From assembly GCF_011682145.1 (NCBI RefSeq), contig NZ_WHJH01000006.1, positions 124,001-188,000 of the forward strand: 64,000 nt of DNA, given 5' to 3'. Numbering within the stretch: the stretch's first letter is position 1; each line of letters opens with the position of its first letter. The notes under the pieces were generated by a model. The model was not told the origin of the DNA. It did not search any database and saw only the letters and a program-made list of their open reading frames with translations. Positions 63,184 through 64,000 of the stretch are shown here, piece by piece. The position numbers were made by a program, and so were the translations under genes. This DNA comes from Massilia mucilaginosa. GTDB lineage: Bacteria > Pseudomonadota > Gammaproteobacteria > Burkholderiales > Burkholderiaceae_D.

Positions 63184-64000
63184 TCATTGCGGCGCTCCTT
63201 CGCGCTGGCGGCGGCGGCCGCCACCGGCGCCGGCGGCCGGCTTGTCGGTCGGCAGGGTCACTTTGGCGCCGTCCTTGAGGCGGTCTGCGCCTTCGGTGAT
63301 CACCTGCTCGCCCGCTTTGAGGCCGGTTTTCACTTCGACCTTGTCGACGCTGGCCTGGCCACGCGTGACGGGCCGCACGGCGACCGTGCGCTCGGCGGCA
63401 TTGAGCACGTACACAAAGTCGCCGGTGCTGCCGTGGCGCAGCGCGGTCACCGGCACCACCACGGCGTCCTTGATGGTGCGCAGTTCCAGGCGCAGGTTGA
63501 CGAACTGGCTGGGGAACAGCGCCTGGTCGTCGTTGGCGAAGCGCGCCTTGGCGCGCACGGTACCGGTCTGCACATCGACCTGGTTGTCGAGCGCCTTGAA
63601 TTCGCCTTTGGCCAGCGAGGCGGTGCGGGTGCGGTCGAACGCGATGGCGGGCAGGCTGGCGCTGTCGCGAATGCGCCCCTGCAGGTCGGGCACGCGGTCT
63701 TGCGGCACGGCGAATTCGACATCGATCGGCGCGAGCTGGGTGATGACCGCGATGCCGTTGGCGTCGCCGCTGCCGACCAGGTTACCCATGTCGATCACGC
63801 GCAGGCCAACCCGGCCCGTGATCGGCGCCTTGACCTGGGTGTAGCTCAGGTTCAGGCGCGCCACCCCTTCGGCGGCGCGGTCGCTCATGGCGGTGCCTTG
63901 CAGCTGCTTGACCAGCGCGGCCTGCGTGTCGACTTCCTGGCGCGCGATCGAGTCCTGCGTGAGCAGCGTGCGGTAGCGCTCCAGCGTGACTTTGGCGCTT
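63184..64000 (-). CDS. RND efflux periplasmic adaptor (MdtA type), C-terminal part cut by window end
   Basis: The last 271 codons of a membrane-fusion protein linking the pump to the outer-membrane channel. The window edge falls in the alpha-hairpin ([20 protein letters not shown]). The lipoyl domain [20 protein letters not shown], the beta-barrel ([16 protein letters not shown]) and the membrane-proximal domain ([20 protein letters not shown]) follow in order. The tail is Gly/Arg-rich ([16 protein letters not shown]). First gene of the operon; its start and promoter are outside the window. Confidence 0.93.
   Translation of the reverse strand, partial: SAKVTLERYRTLLTQDSIARQEVDTQAALVKQLQGTAMSDRAAEGVARLNLSYTQVKAPITGRVGLRVIDMGNLVGSGDANGIAVITQLAPIDVEFAVPQDRVPDLQGRIRDSASLPAIAFDRTRTASLAKGEFKALDNQVDVQTGTVRAKARFANDDQALFPSQFVNLRLELRTIKDAVVVPVTALRHGSTGDFVYVLNAAERTVAVRPVTRGQASVDKVEVKTGLKAGEQVITEGADRLKDGAKVTLPTDKPAAGAGGGRRRQREGAPQ

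Overview
This is a 64-kb window of a high-GC chromosome. It is gene-dense, and many neighbouring genes share ATGA, GTGA or TGATG start/stop overlaps. Gene content points to a betaproteobacterium of the Oxalobacteraceae (Massilia / Duganella / Janthinobacterium type): the dapC-dapD-pilU-yffB-like-dapE-prmB order, OmpR/EnvZ, BluB, several TonB receptors, a cellulase with two CBM6 modules and an MdtABC-type efflux operon. The genus is inferred from gene style only. No rRNA, tRNA, phage, insertion sequence with a transposase, or CRISPR array was seen. Most of the window is core or niche-adaptation chromosome.

Layout. 1-258: end of kynA (tryptophan 2,3-dioxygenase). 0.4-3 kb: secreted GH5 cellulase behind a LacI-type operator, and a small RBBP9/YdeN-type hydrolase. 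3-5.1 kb: htpG with a near-textbook heat-shock (sigma-32) promoter. 5.1-10.7 kb: a PLP-enzyme neighbourhood with a MocR-type regulator divergent from a threonine dehydratase-like enzyme and an EamA exporter, then a RidA-family deaminase and an aminotransferase, with a 184-bp inverted-repeat element between. 10.8-16.1 kb: TonB receptor, orphan membrane protein, RsbQ-like hydrolase, BluB. 16.1-22 kb: tightly overlapping operon of an AGPS-like FAD oxidase, a GlpD-like dehydrogenase and an FGGY kinase, divergent from an AraC-type regulator.

22-29.9 kb: a long forward block for lysine/diaminopimelate synthesis (dapC, dapD, dapE) with pilU, an ArsC-fold protein, prmB and an ABC-F ATPase. 30-34.7 kb: CheW, an HDOD protein translationally overlapping ArfB, a DUF342/FapA protein and a small exported protein. 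34.9-37 kb: ompR-envZ. 37-40.5 kb: two tandem Baeyer-Villiger-type flavin monooxygenases preceded by an exported protein of unknown function. 40.6-48.8 kb: small single genes (YXWGXW protein, thioredoxin, ODP-type di-iron protein, SGNH hydrolase, LysR/MFS pair, GST, SRPBCC, YqhD aldehyde reductase).

48.8-52.4 kb: a TPP riboswitch leads a TonB receptor, which is therefore probably a thiamine-type importer. It faces a convergent PnuC-type transporter and a NadR-like kinase, which may complete a vitamin uptake route. 52.5-55.4 kb: S46 dipeptidyl peptidase and a SET-domain protein. 55.4-64 kb: a complete adaptor-RND-RND-outer-membrane-channel operon (adaptor cut by the window edge), each later gene overlapping its neighbour. 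Three REP-like hairpins and one 137-bp near-full-length palindrome sit in convergent intergenic gaps.
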